From Pisaster brevispinus (Eukaryota > Echinodermata > Asteroidea > Forcipulatida > Asteriidae), in assembly GCA_023634235.1 (NCBI GenBank), contig JAMKCF010000019.1, forward strand, positions 7,071,947-7,135,946: DNA of 64,000 nucleotides. Reading direction: 5' to 3'. The notes below the pieces were generated by a model. The model made no database searches. It saw nothing but the letters and a program-made list of their open reading frames with translations, and was not told where the DNA came from. Each line of letters starts with the position of its first letter. Position 1 is the first letter of the stretch. The position numbers and the translations under genes were made by a program. Shown piece after piece: positions 23,401-38,400 of the stretch.

Positions 23401-26400
23401 TTATTTCAGATGGTTTGTATCTCTGTAAGATTGGCACTGGTATGAACTTTCTATCTCTTTCAGAACATCGTGCCTTTATGGAAGGTGCCTTTGCATACAG
23501 CCATCTCTATCAGTTTGTTATGACAACTACCTCTCACCACAGCATGCTTGGGATAGGGTGAGAAGTTCAGTATTTTCAATCTTAACATCATTGGGGATTG
23601 TTTGTCTTTTGTTTCCATTGCCAATATTTGGAGCATTATTTTTTTAGCCATGCTCGTTTTTAGGAATTTGTTAACCAGATTATTTTCTTATTTATTCACT
23701 AAACAAAAGAAACAAAATGCCTCCAGACTGAACAGGCAGGTAGCCTGTTTCTGCTAAGCCAGATTGTGATGCTTAATAAAGTGTTGTGCTGAACAGCTTT
23801 TATAATGATGCAGTGCTTAATTCATGATGCTGCTGAGTAGAAAGCTTCACAAGCAATACCAAAATAAATGGGAATAGTTTACATTGTAAATTAACAATTT
23901 GTAAAATAAATTAACAATTGCTCAACACTTAGTAGCACTGATTGCAAAGATCTAAATTCATAAAACATATTTTGAAAAAAAAAAAAATTTTTTTTTAAAG
24001 GGGCCAAGTAAATGTCTAAAGTTGTATTTCTGTGTATGTTTCACATACAGTTTGACTGCATACATGTACATGACATTCCATTTACAGGCATTGTGAAAAA
24101 AACCAGACCATAATCAATGCCTGTAAATTAATGGAATTATTTTTATCAAACTGTATCAAGGTACAGTTAACCTGTCTGCCACACTGCATGTGACATGTAC
24201 TGACTTATAGTCAACGTGTTCAGCAGTACAACAGGTTTGTTATTAATTAAAGAATACATCATTTAGACCTACATGTAGTCCACCATAAGCCTTTATCATG
24301 GCACTGCTAAAGACACTGCTTTTCCGAATACATTTTACTGCTATTGGCTTAAATTTGGATTTGCCACTTACATTTAGAGTTTCAAGACAAACAAATCTGA
24401 TTTAGCAGGGACACTCTACATACAGACTTTTAAGATATTGTCACCATTACTCTTATCAATGCTTGCAGGTCTACTGTACTATTTACTATTTAATACATGC
24501 ACATACACAACCTTGTTCCCATGGGTAAGATCTTGTTGCCTTATGCCTTTACCCCCCTGAAATCTGACGTGACTCTTTCAGGGTAGATATGAGCCTAAAT
24601 TTAATGCTGAGTTCTCTGGTGATGTTACACATTCGTTTGACCTTTTGGTTTGTGTTGTATGATGAGTGTTTATTACACATACATGTACACCAGCTTCATG
24701 TATCTTGAAAATGATGTGTGGGTGGATGTGTTAATTCAATCAGAAGAATAAAGAGTCCTTCTGGCATATCTGTGAAATCTTATACCTCTTGAAGAAAATT
24801 TTGAATTAAAACAAGCAATAATTGCTAGGCTGTAATCAATCAGCACTACGTGTATGAACAACAATAGAATCAAATCCAATAAAGGAATGAGTTTGCATTT
24901 ATATAAAAATCAATCTTCCAACTCTTTGTCAGTTTGTAAGACCAGATAAGAGTTGTTGATTTAATGATGTCTTTGTAACAAGAGGTCTATCTGGAATATT
25001 TCTGTTGGTAGAAGCTTTCATCACACATACACACACCAGTGGTAGAAGCTTTCACCACACATACACACCAGTGGTAGAAGCTTTCACCACACATACACAC
25101 ACCAGTGGTAGAAGCTTTCACCACACATACACACACCAGTGGTAGAAGCTTTCACCACACATACACACACCAGTGGTAGAAGCTTTCACCACACATACAC
25201 ACCAGTGGTAGAAGCTTTCACCACACATACACACACCAGTGGTAGAAGCTTTCACCACACATACACACCAGTGGTAGAAGCTTTCACCACACATACACAC
25301 CAGTGGTAGAAGCTTTCACCACACATACACACACCAGTGGTAGAAGCTTTCATCACACATACAAACACCAGTGTGTAAATAACTGCAATCAGGGACCTTC
25401 TATTGTCCCTCTTTTGTTTGTACCCTAAATTTTTGGCAACAGGACCCATTTGTTTTGTACAAATGCACTTTCCAACTGGGGACCTTCACTCAAACGGGGA
25501 CCCTAATGTCATCTTTGGTTATACATGTACATGTACATGTAGGTTCCCCGGTTTAGATGTTTATACCTACCCACTGTGGGTCACACACACACGCACACAC
25601 ACACAGTCAACCTTACGGATCCGGTTTGTGGGGTACTGCTATTGTTGTTCTATTGTTCCCTTTTCTAAAGAATTCCCTTGTGGGGCCCTATTGTTCCTAT
25701 TGAAATTGCCTTGTGGGGTCCATTGTTCCATTGTTAAAAGTACCCCGTAAGTTGGCACGTGTAAGGGCACACAAGTGTGTAAACACCTCCAATCGGGGAC
25801 CTCCTATTGTCCCTCTTTTGTTTGGACTTTAACTTTTTGGCAACAGCTCCCATTGGTTTTGTACACAATTTCCAACTGGGGACCTTTACCCAACCGGGGA
25901 CCCTATTGTCCTCTTTTGTTATAGGTCCCCGGTTTGAATGTGAAAACGAACTCACACGCATCCCCTTGTACATGCATGTAAGCCATGTGTAAGCAGTGTG
26001 ATGACTTTGGTAATGAAACGTTTGTGAGGTTGTGTCAGATAAAAGCATTTTATGATGCATTTGTGTTACCATGGTATAATGTGTAGAAAATAATGCCTGT
26101 GCATGTTGCTTTCGAAGCCATTCAATTGTGCTTGTTTGTATTACCCTGCCAGAGTGCCAGGGTTTAGTTGCAGGAGGGACAGTATGCACAGCCAATGGCA
26201 CGTAGCACTTTTTGAGGACACAATGTGAAGCATCAGACTGATTGCAATATCAGATTTCCTACATGTACATGTATCTTGGAAGTATATGATTGATTCTCAG
26301 ACACATGACACCTTGACACTGTGAGCTGAAATTAAGCTTAATCATGACACTGTATTCCACATGGGAGTTACTATAGTTAGTTAATATTAATATATTATAG

Positions 26401-29400
26401 TTAATATTGTTGTCAACCTTTCCAAAATTCAGAATTAAATTAACCCTGTGTTGCAAACGACTGTAAATTATGTAAATTTATCTTCCATCTCATCCTAAAA
26501 TTACTAAGGGGACTGTGAATATGCCAGAAGGTTTATGGAAATATGCCAGGATTTGTAACTTTTAACAATAATCCAATTTCTTGTTACTGTTGTAAGTTGT
26601 TTTATTTTCCTGCATGTAGGACTGATGAAGAATGGTCAGAAGCTCAAAATAGAGTATGGTTGTTGAATTGTAAATCAGCCTCATCTGGGGACATATGTCA
26701 ACGCTCATTCTACAGAGGCAAACTTAATGTACCAGACTTTGCCTTGTATCTGAAAACCTTGGATGTGCAACCCTATGTGAGTCCAATAAATTATATTCAG
26801 CCATAAGACCTCTCATTTCAGTCCCAACTCCAAACCCCCATACCTCACCACCACCTTGGCTACAACTCTTGTTATAGAGGCAAACTCAACGTGCCAGACT
26901 TACATTGCATCTAAAAAAAACTTTGGATGTGCAACCCTAAGTGAGTCCAATCAATTCTACTCAGCTCTGTACAATTGTGTACACATTCCTATTGAGCTTA
27001 CATGTATGTTGATTACCCACTATTGAACAAAGCAGCAGTGATTTGAGTCGGTTTTTCTGACAGAAATATATTTTCTAGAGGTAATGAGAGGATTGGAATG
27101 CAATGAAAATGTTTTAATCAGTGAGCGCTCCAATTGAAACTTATCAAATTTCCCCACTAATTATTAATCCTATACTCCGCCTTTAAAGGGAGGATGTACC
27201 TTTGATAATTACTTCAAAAATTAATGACCATAAAACATTCTTGGTAAGAAACACTGTAGCTGTTGATAGTGTATAACATTTTAAGAAACAATATCCTTCA
27301 AAAGAATGTGGTTTTAGAGGGAGAGATTCAAAAACATTTCAATTTGAGAAACGTTTCTGCATGAAATGTTTCTCAGATTGTGTATTCCAATTATGGATTA
27401 TTCTTCTTGCGTGGTTATAACTGCACCAGTTTTTCCGCAATATCTCAAAAACACTGCCACCTTTTGAAATGAGATTTTCACAGGTTAGTTTTATTGTCTA
27501 CATTTTGTGTAGGATTTAAAACAATCGAACGGTTCCAAAAACAAAAGGTGTACTTTGCCTTTAAGCATCTCATTTTAAAGGGGATTATTTTATTGCTTCT
27601 CAGGTGGAATATAAAGCCACAACTGAGAGCATATTTTACCAGAGGCTCAGTATACCAACTGCTTATGTGTACAGCAGCAGTGCCCAGTATGCTGAGCATA
27701 AGGCAGTGGTGCAAGCCCTCTCACAAACCTACAAGGGCAACTTGGGCTTTGTTCTCATCAACAGGTAACCAACTTTGCTTCCTGGTACATCTATGACATC
27801 TTATAAATGTCAGGGTTTTTTCTATTTCCTTTATGCTTACATGTCACTCACACTGTGTAAAACATTAGTTCATTGGCTTACTTATCTTTTGGATAAATCT
27901 TGTTGCTTGTTTGGAATTCAGCCCTGGTCTAGTATTTATATAGAATATACTGAGGAAACCAGTATATGTTTTGGTTTTAATGTTATTTTGATGGCTATCT
28001 CACCTAGTGACAATGTGCCAAAGAGTGTAGTTAGTGATGAAATCGACCCTTGCCAGCACCCTTGCCTGATGCTACAGAGAGCTCCTAAGGTAAGAACACC
28101 AGTAAGGCTACATTAAAACAAAAGGTTGGTGTTGTTACTGTAGAGACATTGTGTCAAAACTTTATTTTTTACTGATCATATATGATACATAAGCTTCTCT
28201 CACCTGCTTCCCTTGGGAGTAACGTGTTATGGAGGAGAACCACATTTTCAAACAAGAACATACCCTCTTTCTGATCCCATGTTTTTGAGAGTACCTTTTT
28301 TCAATTATGTTGTATGGGAGTAATGCACACAATGTTAAAATACTTATTTAGTTTGCCCTAAAATAAAATACTATTTTTACTACCAACCTTTTGGTGAAGT
28401 TCAGGGTTCTTGGAAAGTCATACTCTCAGAGCAGTTTTGAAAATGTTCACAGTTTCCAGGTGAAACCTAGCAATTAAGGTTTTATAATGATGTTTGGCTG
28501 ATCCAGTCCTCTTATTTGAAACAAGCTGTTGGCTTATAATCTGTGTTCTTTTCATGAAGGAGAATGTGATTACAATGATTGGTGATCTGACGGTGAAGAG
28601 AGTGTCGTCCTTTATTGAAGACAATATGTACATCCAAGTTGAGCCCTCTGATGAACAAAAACAAGAAGAAGAATCCAATCAGGTTCCAGGTAAAATAACT
28701 TTCCTCAAAGCAAGACATTGTGGTGGTAGGGGATCACAAATAATCATCTTGACAACCGTTCTTTTCAGTTCATGACAAATTTCAGAATTAGTAATTACAA
28801 ACAAATATAAACAGATAATTTGTTTCATTGTGAGATTGTGCTGGTTACAAGGTTCAGACCAGTGTCAATTGTCCAGAGAAATACTTCTCTCTCAAATACT
28901 GTCAAAATCACCAGATAAATATTTCTATCTCAAATACTGTCAAAATCACAGATAAATATTTCTATCTCAAAAACTGTCAAAATCACCAGATAAATATTTC
29001 TATCTCAAAAACTGTCAAAATCACCAGATAAATATTTATATCTCAAATACTGTCAAAATTACCAGATAGATATTTCTGTGCACGCAACACAATCTAATGT
29101 CTGGGTGAATGTGGCAGCCATCCATTTATAAACATTCGCCATAGGCCAGAATGGAAAAGTTTGGCATGTTTACACGTCATCTGACATGCAGTGGTTAAGC
29201 ATTGCAAAACATTCACAACAATAGCTGCTGAAGTAGACATCTTTAGACCGATTGCTAACTCTTAATTCCCTTTATTGATGCAGTGCAAGAGATCCAGGAT
29301 GATGAAGTGCAGTTTGCTGTCAACAGAGATACCAGAGTATTGGATATGTCACATATTCCTAACCTCACTGACAAGACCTTCCCTGAGGTCATAGCCAGAT

Positions 29401-32400
29401 CCCAGTTGGTCATTGTCCTGTTTACTGTGCGATGTAAGAAAAACACATTTCTTTTTGTAATTCAGCTGGTTGAGTGTTGTGTTTGTGAATTTATTATTGA
29501 TGACATGGTAGAAGTGTCCTAGTTTTCACTGTGAATTTAGAGTTTCATTTAAGTGTTTTTGTGACTACATCATGAAGTCTGATTTAAGGGTGCCTGTAAA
29601 TCGTTAAGCCCTCTTTGTAGATGCTTTGTAAGAGCTGGTCAAGTCAAATGGTTATAGGATTTCTTACAGATTTTGTTTTGAAATCATTATTTTAGTCTGT
29701 GAGGATTGGAACGCATGTTAAAAAAACAGCTTGTACTTTTGAAAAGTGCAAAACATTTTATTTTTAAGAAATTATTGTAGTCATAAATGCATGAAGTACT
29801 TGCAGTGCTTGAAGTTGGGGTAAAATTCCACAAGACCGCAGGGCTTGTTGCTAAAAATGTTTACTGGACCAGAATTTATTTCACAAGACCAGAATGTTCA
29901 TGAGAAAGAGCTTTCTGCACAGTTTAACATGTAAATTGCACTACTAAGAGAAGATTTACAATGTATCTCATTATTCTATACTGAACAGAATTGTACTAGA
30001 CTCAAGGTCAACATCTGAACACCATTTCTTTTTGGTAAAGATATTACACAGTGGCTATTATTCAATAAAAAAACACAAGACTGCCGGACTTGTCAGGTCA
30101 TGAGTTTACTGGCCCAAGGCTAAAATCACTGGCCTCGGGCTAGCGGCCCATTGTCAAATTCGAGCCCTGACTTTTATACTGCTTTTTTATTTTGCTAGTT
30201 ACAAGTAATTTGTCATAAAAAGAAAGTGTGAAGAGTTTGGTTACAAATTTTCTGTTCTTTCTCATGGCAGGGGATCCAAGATGCAAAGCTTTCTTAGAAT
30301 CTTACTCATCTGCAGCTAAGACCATCCAAGAAGCTAATCCTCAGCTCAGCCAACCCCTAACTCAAGTAGAATGCTTCAACTGGCCTGATGTCTGTCAGCT
30401 CAATAATATAACTACCTACCCAGCTGTTAAGATGTACAAGGAAGGCAAGTTGGTGGCAGATTACAAAGGGTCACTGAGTAAGGAAGGAATCCTTAAAGCT
30501 TACCATCTGTGAGTACTCATAGAGTTTGCTGTTATTGAATCTATGTTGGGATGTTCTTTCTCTGAATGGTCTAGTGTAACAACATGAAGTTTGCTTGTGG
30601 TCGGAGTGGGAGTTTGAATCCCAGTTTGTAGCAAATGTGCCCTTGAAGAAGACACTTTTTTTTTACTTTTCAGCTCCGAGAAGTAAATAAATACCTGCTA
30701 GGAAAGATTGATCAGCTATTTGACTGTGTGAGCATCTTGATTCTTGGTTTAAAAGTGCTTAATAAATTCCTGTTATTCCTGAAATAGAAGAAACTGGCCC
30801 CAGTGTTTGTGGTCATTTTGTTCTAATACTTTGTGACACCCCTCACCTTGGTTTCCTGTTCAGGGTGTCCTATATAACATGGAGGCTATTGTTTCATAAT
30901 TCCTTCTTAGCAATATTCATATGGTTGTTAAACATGTTAAAACATAACCTTGAATTATCTCACTATTTCTTAAAACCAGTTTTGTTAAAGGTTTTTCTGG
31001 CCAGTTTCAACAAATACACCAACCTCATTTAATTTCATTAGAAGCCAAAAGTTGTAATTCAATATAATCAGCTTAGCATTCACTGGTCAAGTTAGATCAT
31101 TTCAATTTATTAGGTTGCAAAGATCGATCGATTTTGTAAAGGCCAGCAGCAAGAGGCTAGTAGAAATTCAACTAAAGCATGGTGAAATGTAGTCTTGAAT
31201 GTTTATAAATGATATAGAATGACTGAAAGCAAACCTGAATGAGAAGAATGAAATCATGTGTGCACAAAAACAAAATCGAATGTAATAATAACTAAAAAGA
31301 AACCCTAGTTTGATTGTACTATGGGAAAATGCGTGAATTTGAAACAGAATGCGTGTGAATAAAATTGAATTAATTTTTGCTGAAATTGGCCATGAAAACA
31401 TATTTGTATTTTTCTTCTTTTTTGCGTTTTTTGCATTGAGGTGATTTCCAGATATCCTTTTACTGTTCTTTGTTATTGTTATGATGATTCATTTTTTTCT
31501 CTTTTGGAGTGGAAATAAATGTCTTGAAAAAAAAAAATATGGAACAATTTTCCTGGTGATTTTCTTCCTTGAAACCTCCTTCAGGTATTCTGCAGCCAAC
31601 CCTGTGATCTTGAAGACATGTTCAGATTGTCTTGCATTTAGTAATGGTCAGCAACCAGAGTGGGCTCAATCTACCCTCACTGCTGTAGTCATGGGTTACT
31701 TCCCTGCTACATCTACCAAAGGTAAGTTCTTTTATAACTCTTTGCTTTTAAAAACAGAAATGTTTGTCAGTTTAAGCAAGGATAATCATTATAAGTTTAA
31801 TCAGTTGACACTGGCATTGTCCCTTTTTTTTACTTTACCACCAATGATTTTACTTTTGATGAACAGTCCAAATGTTTTGTTTTGTTTGTTTTTGTGTTTT
31901 TTGTTTATATTGTTTTTGAAATGAAACCAAGACTAATCAAAGTAAAGAAAACAAAATGCTGGTCTTTGGTACTGGTCATTAGCCACCACCGATAATGGCC
32001 CATGGCATGCAGGAATCACACGCTTACCTCAATGGCAGCCATTCCAAATCCTTGTTTTTCATACAAAGGAATAGAATAAGGAATGACACAGGTATCTGTG
32101 CTCCTTACCAGGGAAATCATATCCCTGATAAGGAGCACAGATATCCCTGGTAAGGAGTGATTTTGTTCATTGACTCCAGGGCCTTTTTTCCTGTTGGTAC
32201 CTGGCCAACCAAGCTTGAAACCCTGTGCTTTTTTCCTGTTGGTACCTGGCCAACCAAGCTTGAAACCCTGTGCTTTTTTCCTGTTTGTACCTGGCCAACC
32301 AAGCTTGAAACCCTGTGCTTTTTTCCTGTTTGTACCTGGCCAACCAAGCTTGAAACCCTGTGCTTTCATGGTGCGTGCTACTTACTGAGCTTTCTGAGTG

Positions 32401-35400
32401 AGTCAACATGTTATCTGCTGTTAAACTCAGATATTAGGAGTGCCCTATCGTGTTTCCTTGAAAATTGTGCATCTAAACACAGCATCCATCATGAAATCGT
32501 TTAAAAGGGAAAGGCGTTCAAATGGTATCCAGCACTAATAGATTCAAATTTTTAAAAAACCTCTGCTGACACATGTGAATTGATTAAAACCTTATCTGTT
32601 GACAGCATTGTGTATCGGATCCTCATTAGACTCTACTCACAGTTTACAGAAAGAGGTTATACAGCATCTTGTAACTCATGACATCTCATTTATATCAACC
32701 ACACTGGAGTAACAAATTTACTGTGAAACTATGGATATTGTTTCCATGATTAAATTTCTATGTATGTTGTTGGTCAATTCTTCATGCAGAGAGGCATGCA
32801 TACGAGCAAGCTACCAAGATGCTTCAGGGTCAACATTTGATGGCAGTGTGCCAGGCAGAATGTGCTGAGTTGCAGTGAGTAACCTTTCTATACATAACTA
32901 TTCCAGACCTGCTCTCTGACAGATCATCTGAAAATTTTGTGAAAATATATCCACACATTTCTAAAAGGATGCACACAAACTTAACAGTTGTGATTAATGT
33001 TGTTCTATTAAGAGGAAACATGGATCTATTCATCCTTTATTCAAATACCATTTTTTGTCATGGGCTGTTCCCAACAAACTTTAGTTCCAGAACAAGTTAT
33101 TAATCTGGTAATTATAATTTTTTATTTATTTTTTATTTTACTTTTGTAAAAAAAAAAAATTGAGGGGGGGGGCAAAGATAATTTGGATATTTTTTTTTTC
33201 TTCTGAAAAGACCTTATAGAGATAAAATCCTGTATAGCCTACAATGTACCTATTGATCCCTTGCACCAATGTCACACCAGGTTATGCTATCTGCCACACT
33301 TGCCATTTTGGGAGTCAAGTTGTGCGTACAAACTACATGTATATAGTAAGCATGTAAAAGCTGCATCACCTAAAATGCACGCAACACTGTATTATCATAG
33401 AGAAAGGACCACAGAAGGAGTTGGAACCTGCCGGGCAGTAACAATAGAGATCAATGGGCCACACAAACCCTATGTGAAGTTGTGCAACGCCGCATTTTAC
33501 ACTGATAAACTGCGACTCATTTGGGCCCTGCATTGAAGAATGCTGCGTCATATTTTCCCGACGTCATTTCGCTGCAAGCTTTTCCACAATAAATGCGAAG
33601 ATTTTAATGACAAGTATCCGTCAATGGTTTGTTTTTGAAAATCAACCAAAGTTAAGAGAATTTACACAAAAATCTTTAAAATTTCCTGCGAGAATTATGA
33701 CTTTTGTTAAAACTGACATATATACAATTTTCATGGATTTTCTGGGTCAAAACATTGTTCATCTGGAAGGGGGTTAGTTTTTCTTTTTGGACATGTCAAT
33801 TGATGATGTGGCCAACTGTAGCCAAATCCAAACCACAAAGAAAAACATTTGAAGACTGGAAACATTGTTTTCCTTCCACACTTTCATCCAACAGAACTAC
33901 TGGTTTGGAGTTCTGTGCTCCCAATTTCCCAAAATACAATGCGCCGCTTTGCTATGGACATTGTTCCACAAAAGGCTGACTGCAAAGTGTTTCTTTGTGT
34001 CAACAGTCACAATCTGATTAGCATATGACTGCAAGGTATTTGCGGCAGTGATCATGTTTCCTCTGAAGTAAAGAGAGTTGTAACTCCTTCTGTGGTCCTT
34101 TCTCTATGGTATAATTATAACACACAGGCACATTGACTCCCAAAGTGGTGCAACCAAGATAATAAGTGGGAATGATGACGTCAGGTGTAGTGGGTCAATA
34201 TTGCATGTCCACAATTCAAAGTTATATACATGTACCTCACTATGCATTGTTGTTATGTTAGGTCTGGTGCCTCCAAACCTGTAGTTACTGTATTTAAATG
34301 GGTAGATGCCCATCAGCCTCAAGTGGAGTACACAGGGGACTATACCACAAGCGATCTGATCACCTTTGTACACAAGGCCACTCTTCCACTTGTTGTAAGA
34401 AGAATTTCTTTTATTTTCATTTTGTGTCACACTTGCATGTATCTGTCATTTAAATGTGAAAGTGTTAAAAATTGCTCTTTTTTTCATACCCCACTTCATG
34501 CACGAGTCGTTTCTCAGATTCAATGTTTTTATTGATTTCTAATCAATGGGGGCATTTCAGAGAAAGTAATTCCACAAGATGCTTACTACCAAATTACCAT
34601 CTTTGTAACAAGCAAGCTTCCATATAGAAATTACTTCTCTTTTTTCAGGGTCATTACCAAAGTATGACCCAACTTTAACAATGACACCATAATAGTTCCA
34701 GAAATATGATGAAACATCAAATATTCCTCTTTGTGAAGAGGATTTAACAGGTATTAAGTGTGCTACTTTCTTAGGCCACAATCCAATCCCAAAACCCAAA
34801 TAAGAGTTTGTCTCTAGTATCTATCTGCTGTAATGAAAACAATGGATGTACATGTGTATCCAGGAGTATTACAATCAAAACAATTACAAGTTATGGCATT
34901 CAACCGTAGGGAATATGGAATAATTAATTAAATTATTGAACAGTTTATTGAGTTTCATTGGGTAGAAGCAGAAAAACACATGTGATTATGGTCTTAGAAA
35001 TATTGCTTTGTCTCGAAGGATAAAACAGGAATTTAATAACAATATGATTTGATTGATAACCATTTCAAGGTTATACTCACATTTCTTACACACACTAACA
35101 AACATCGACAGCTGTATATCCATCAGAACCGCTTTTGATGGCAGTGTTTGGTGTGTCCATTGTTGTTGTTTTGCTTGTCTGGGGTATTTGGTTTTGCTTG
35201 TTTGTTTTGGGGTATTTTAGTTTTTGTTTTAGTTTTTTTTTTTTTTTTTTTTTTTGGGGGGGGGCTGTTTAACTGTAGGCAATTATTTCCAGCTGAACCC
35301 CTTTTGATGGCATTGTTTTTGTGCTGTTAATGCTTGTTTGTTTGTGGATTTTTTTTTTTTTTGGGGGGTAGCATTTTAACTGAAACAATAGTCATGTGAG

Positions 35401-38400
35401 CACAGTTTTGCAACAGTATTGTGAACAAAGAACCCCCAAAAAAACTAAAACTGTTTTGAGAGGATTGATTGTCCATTTGTCTGTCTTGTGTTGTTCATAA
35501 TGCATTGTATGTAGGGCATACAAATACAACTTCACACCAGAAAATATCCTTTCTTTCATGTTTTGTAAATTGTTATTATGGGGCGAATATCGTTTTTCTA
35601 AACTTCACTTTTAATGTTCCATGGGTTTTGTTTTGCTTTGTATCTGAATACCACAGCAATACATGATATACATGTAGGCAGTGGTGCTAATTGTTATCCA
35701 GGCCAGGTTTCCAGCCTTTATTCTATAACCATGTCAATTAGAGTCTGGTGCACAAGACCCCTCCATGGAGTACAATTTAGTGTGAAACCATCCTACCATA
35801 AAGACTTAACAATTGTGTTTTGATAGTCAGCTCAATGGAAGAGAATTTACCAAGATAAACTGTGGTCAGTAATTGGATGGGTGACCATTTTATGTACTGT
35901 CATATAGTCGGTGTGTAGTCTTGGGCATGACATGACATTACACTGACTTATTGATGGGACATAAGTCTACGTAATGCAAAGGTCCTGGGTTCGAATCCCA
36001 CCAGAGTGATTTGCCTGTGGATTTTTTTCACAGAACTCTGGAAATTACTGAGTATACAGTACTTAATACACATGGGTGTAAGAGTAAAACCTAATTATAT
36101 AAGTCAGTGTTATTGTGTACGCATGTATATACAATGTACAGTCGACTCTCGTTAATACGAGGTTCGCCGGACTGGCCCGTTTTCCTTGTATTATCCGAAC
36201 CTCGTCTTAAACGAACCTCGTCTTAAACGCAGCGCACTATTTACATGTACATGTATACACACGTCGTTGCCGGTCCGATCAGATAAGTAGTTCGGCAACA
36301 AGATCGAATATTATTTCCGAACCTTGACACAACGGTAAGCTTTTACGCAACAATATTTTTCAGATCTCGCTACAAAAGTATGAAAAACAATACATTTTGT
36401 CATCATGGGGCTGCAAAAATACCTTGTATTATCCGTGTTCTCGTTATGACCGAGCCCGTATCTTCAGTTGTTTAAGACATAGAAACACGCATGGGACAGT
36501 TTGGGACCGGTGAAATACCTCGTAATAACCGGCGTCTCGTATCTTCCGAGCTCGTATTAACGAGAGTCGACTGTACATGTAACACACCATGAACTTATCA
36601 TGAAAGAGAGATGGGCTTGCCTTGGTGTTTCTGTGTCTGTTGTTAATGTATGGGCCAACTCTGATCATGTTTGCATTTAAACATATTTGCTATGGAATAT
36701 TTAAATGAAAAATTATCATTATTATCATTCAGCCGGAGTTGACTCCAAGTAGTTTCCCTCTTCACTTCAGTCGAGGCAAGCCATTCATGATCCTCTTCAA
36801 GGATACAGATGATCAGTCCGTCCAGGCAGAGTCCTCCCTAGCCAGATTGGCTCTGGAGAAAACCTTTGAATCAAAACTCACCATACTATGGATAGATGTG
36901 TAAGTCCACCAAGCCCATATATCCTAATAAATAACATTGATTTGGGGTTAAACAAAGACAAATTAACTAGAGCAGGATTTGAATCAACAACCTCCAGATT
37001 ATAATGCTGGTTCTTTACCAACTGAGCTACCTATCCCTATGTTGGCAGTCTCCCTATATGGTCAATATTTTCTGCTTAAGCAGCTCTATGAAATTGGGCC
37101 CAGTCTTCGACAAATCAGAGGGCATAAACTCTCTGAGGTTTTTATTAATTGGTGAATAATTCACCAAATTAAAATTGTCTTTTTATTATCGTGAAACAAG
37201 AACCACTGTTGGTGGACATTAAGAATTGGTTTTGCCCTACACCAACGTTAGTTGGGCACAATTCAATTATGCCGTTCTGTATCCCGATAATTACACAATA
37301 ATTACACAACTTAAATAATGATGGGGAAACAGTCAACTTTATCCCGTTCATTTATGTTCAGATCCCAGCCGGCCTGCGTAGGCTCAGAAATCTTGAAAGA
37401 TTACGGCATCCGACGGCAACACCTTCACCCCAGCATTGTGTTTGTTGACCACAGTACAAGCAGGGTATGCAACTACCCACCTGACTTTAGCTATGAAGTA
37501 CCAGCCATGACTGATTGGTTGAAGATAGTAATGAATGGGGAGACAACATGCTCAGGTTGGTTTACAAAGGGTTAATACATCAGTCATTTTGGTATTATTA
37601 GTTATCACACAAGCGAAGGTTGGCATACAGTAAAATATAGCGCTTCTGCATCCCATATTAGATGCAGACAGGCAATGTTTTTCTGTATTCCACGAGGGCA
37701 TTTGAGATAATGAATTTATCTTCAAGCAAACTTGATACACAGCTTAACGCAATAGGCGGAGTTAGAATAGCGCAATATGCAGGGTTGGATATGGGCCATG
37801 CAATATAGGTTTGTATCACACCTCTTGTCACTAAGGGTCAACCAATCAGAATCATGGATTCAAGTTTGCTTGAAGATAACTACAATAGATTCATTACATG
37901 TCAAGATATCATCAAAACTAGGTTGCCCTATTTTGGTGAAAACAACAAAATAAACTTTGGGTTTTGCCTGGGATTTTGTGCACGCCCATCTGTGTTCTTA
38001 TTTTGATTGCTGCAAGTAAAAATAAGTTGTTTCTGAAATTTTCAAAAGCTATTTTCTTGACTTCGACAGATTCTCAGATGTAAGTATTTCTCTCGAGGTT
38101 TTGTACTGCTATAAATTTTATAACCATTGATCTTTCACAGTTTAACCATTGATCTTTCAAAGTGTACAATGAATTGATTCCTTTATTCCCAGATCCACAC
38201 TTTATCGTTAAACTTCTCTCTTCCATCTCAAACTGGACATACCTGTGTTTGTTTTGTGGCCTATTAATGCATAATAAGGATCCATTTAGCTTCTTGTAGA
38301 CATAAAAGTACCTCCTTTGGTTTCTTGCTGTTTAGAAGCTCTTAATTTTACCAGAGCAACAAGAGACACTTTATAGAGATTTTCTTGAATTTCTCCTCCT

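Noticed and set aside
25734..26201. 155-residue minus-strand frame
   Set aside because: About a third of it is the GGGGACC dispersed repeat, whose other copies translate similarly; the rest matches nothing I know and has no linked exons.
32016..32504. Repetitive frames with a 15-residue period
   Set aside because: The 45-bp tandem repeat is a multiple of three and stays open in several frames on both strands; it lies in an intron.
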